A stretch of DNA of 39,313 nucleotides from Amphritea sp. (GTDB lineage Bacteria; Pseudomonadota; Gammaproteobacteria; Pseudomonadales; Balneatricaceae). The stretch covers positions 4,002 through 43,314 of the forward strand of contig NZ_JADGEW010000032.1 of the NCBI RefSeq assembly GCF_016744155.1, in the 5' to 3' direction. The position numbers and the translations under genes are program-made. Below, piece by piece: positions 38,246 to 39,313 of the stretch (the stretch's first letter is position 1; each line of letters opens with the position of its first letter). The notes beneath the pieces were generated by a model. That model searched no databases. It saw only the letters and a program-made list of their open reading frames with translations, and was not told the origin of the DNA.

Positions 38246-39166
38246 TTACAAAAAAGCAGGAAATAACGTTAAAACAAGCGGCATCGTCGCCATTGAGATA
38301 AGAATTTGACCCGTAATAATTGCAGCCATGAGTTGAGCATCACCGCCTAATTGCCGCGCCAGCACATAGGCAGTAGATGCCGTGGGCAGCGCACTAAACA
38401 TTAACAACACTTGTGCGACTAACACTGACTCAACAAACAAGCCGCAAATCACCAGCATCAGGCAAGGAAACAGCAGCAGTTTTACAGCACTGCTATAGAT
38501 CACAGAACTACTCGTTTTGCGCAACGCTGTAAGATTTAATCCCGCACCCACCGCCAGCAAACCCAGAGGCAATGCAATACCACTCAACAGCCCGGCAACT
38601 GACGCCAGCGCCCAGGGAAGACCCACTCCCGAAATATTCAGAGAGATCCCCACCACACAGGCGATAATCAGCGGGTTTTTGACTAAAGCCAACAATACAC
38701 TTAACAACCCTGCTTCTTTACGGGTATAGAAACTAAAGATCAACACACAAAGCAGGTTCAGCAGAGGCACCATAACAGCCATAACCACCGCAGCAACGGC
38801 TAATCCCTCATCACCAAACAACGCAGCGCTCGCCGCCAGACCAACATAGGTATTAAAACGCATCCCTCCCTGATAAACCGAGGTAAAACTGCTATTCGCC
38901 ATCGGCTTTACCCATTGCACAATAACCAGCAGGCTGGTACCTGCCGTCAATAGCAGAACCACCGCCAACGCGACTTCGCCAATCGGCACGGCGCCGACAT
39001 CAGCGAGGCTCAATTTGTAGATAAGTAGCACTGGAAATAACAGAAAATAGATCAATTTTTCTGCGGGCTCCCAGAACCCGTCTCCGGGAAACCCCATTCG
39101 TCGAATCGCATGTCCGACACAAAGCAGCGCAAAAATCGGCCATAATGCCGTGAGAATCTCGTTCAT
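38246..39166 (-). CDS. AEC family transporter (auxin efflux carrier-like permease)
   Basis: This 306-residue inner-membrane protein has about ten hydrophobic segments, for example LIYFLLFPVLLIYKLSL, AAVVMAVMVPLLNLLCVLIF and GIALPLGLLAVGAGLNL. The pattern of two five-helix halves with a central loop fits the AEC family, whose bacterial members carry malate or related acids, or are uncharacterised. The substrate cannot be assigned. The ATG at 39166 has no Shine-Dalgarno, and a TATACA box lies 5 bases before it. The divergent ACT-domain gene starts about 100 bases away. Confidence 0.85.
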   Translation of the reverse strand: MNEILTALWPIFALLCVGHAIRRMGFPGDGFWEPAEKLIYFLLFPVLLIYKLSLADVGAVPIGEVALAVVLLLTAGTSLLVIVQWVKPMANSSFTSVYQGGMRFNTYVGLAASAALFGDEGLAVAAVVMAVMVPLLNLLCVLIFSFYTRKEAGLLSVLLALVKNPLIIACVVGISLNISGVGLPWALASVAGLLSGIALPLGLLAVGAGLNLTALRKTSSSVIYSSAVKLLLFPCLMLVICGLFVESVLVAQVLLMFSALPTASTAYVLARQLGGDAQLMAAIITGQILISMATMPLVLTLFPAFL

Positions 39167-39267
39167 CTGTGTGTATAATCCAAATTAGGCTGCGAAAGCG
39201 GCAATAGAGCTGGTATCAACGGGGACAGTGATACCAGCACGGATATTCTATACAGGAGCAGGCAATA

Positions 39268-39313
39268 ATGACATCTCTCGTACTTACAGTGATCGCCCCG
39301 GATAAGCCCGGTC
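39268..39313 (+). CDS. ACT-domain protein, N-terminal fragment (GcvR-like)
   Basis: Only 15 codons are present before the window ends (MTSLVLTVIAPDKPG). The TVIAPDKPG stretch is the start of an ACT domain, as in GcvR-like glycine cleavage regulators and small stand-alone ACT proteins. A GGAG lies 10 bases before the ATG. Too little is visible to name the gene. Confidence 0.7.
   Translation, partial: MTSLVLTVIAPDKPG

Overview
The window is a gammaproteobacterial housekeeping region. Gene content, protein sequences and gene order suggest a marine member of the Oceanospirillaceae or a close relative (the Neptunomonas/Amphritea/Marinobacterium type). This placement is inferred from recognised families and synteny, not from a database search. 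I see no phage, insertion sequence, CRISPR array, toxin-antitoxin pair or defence island.

Positions 1-17181 form one long minus-strand block for translation and transcription. In transcription order it runs tRNA-Thr(TGT), tRNA-Tyr(GTA), tRNA-Gly(TCC), tRNA-Thr(GGT), tuf, tRNA-Trp(CCA), secE, nusG, rplK, rplA, rplJ, rplL, rpoB, rpoC, rpsL, rpsG, fusA, and a second tuf cut by the window edge. Its internal control points are visible: a strong promoter with a GC-rich discriminator before the tRNAs, hairpin-plus-T-run attenuators after nusG and after rplL, a structured L10-type leader before rplJ, and a compact promoter/hairpin arrangement between rpoC and rpsL.

Positions 17156-26989 hold cofactor, nucleotide and envelope genes. 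On the minus strand folA, birA, coaX and a membrane-anchored SPOR-like protein read toward the tRNA cluster. thyA diverges from folA and is followed by a Nudix hydrolase. lgt, ptsP and rppH are on the minus strand, with an NRDE-family gene and a HAD phosphatase on the plus strand. The rppH, ptsP, lgt, thyA neighbourhood resembles the E. coli and Pseudomonas arrangement.

Positions 27159-31522 carry a two-CBS-domain protein, a Tas-like aldo/keto reductase, rlmI and gcvH-gcvT. Positions 31736-36926 carry ubiI, ubiH, pepP and ygfB on the minus strand, divergent from a coiled-coil small protein and zapA. zapA is followed by the 6S RNA gene and ygfA (5-formyltetrahydrofolate cyclo-ligase). This is the E. 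coli ygfB-pepP-ubiH-ubiI-gcvTH / zapA-ssrS-ygfA neighbourhood, except that gcvP is absent.

The end holds an unrecognised 41-residue membrane-protein ORF, an AEC-family permease and the first codons of an ACT-domain protein.

No convincing new multi-gene system was found. The observations most worth a second look are local: a core promoter and likely UP element written inside the last codons of the SPOR-like gene, a promoter inside a perfect hairpin at the rpoC-rpsL junction, the small membrane ORF, and the gcvT leader.
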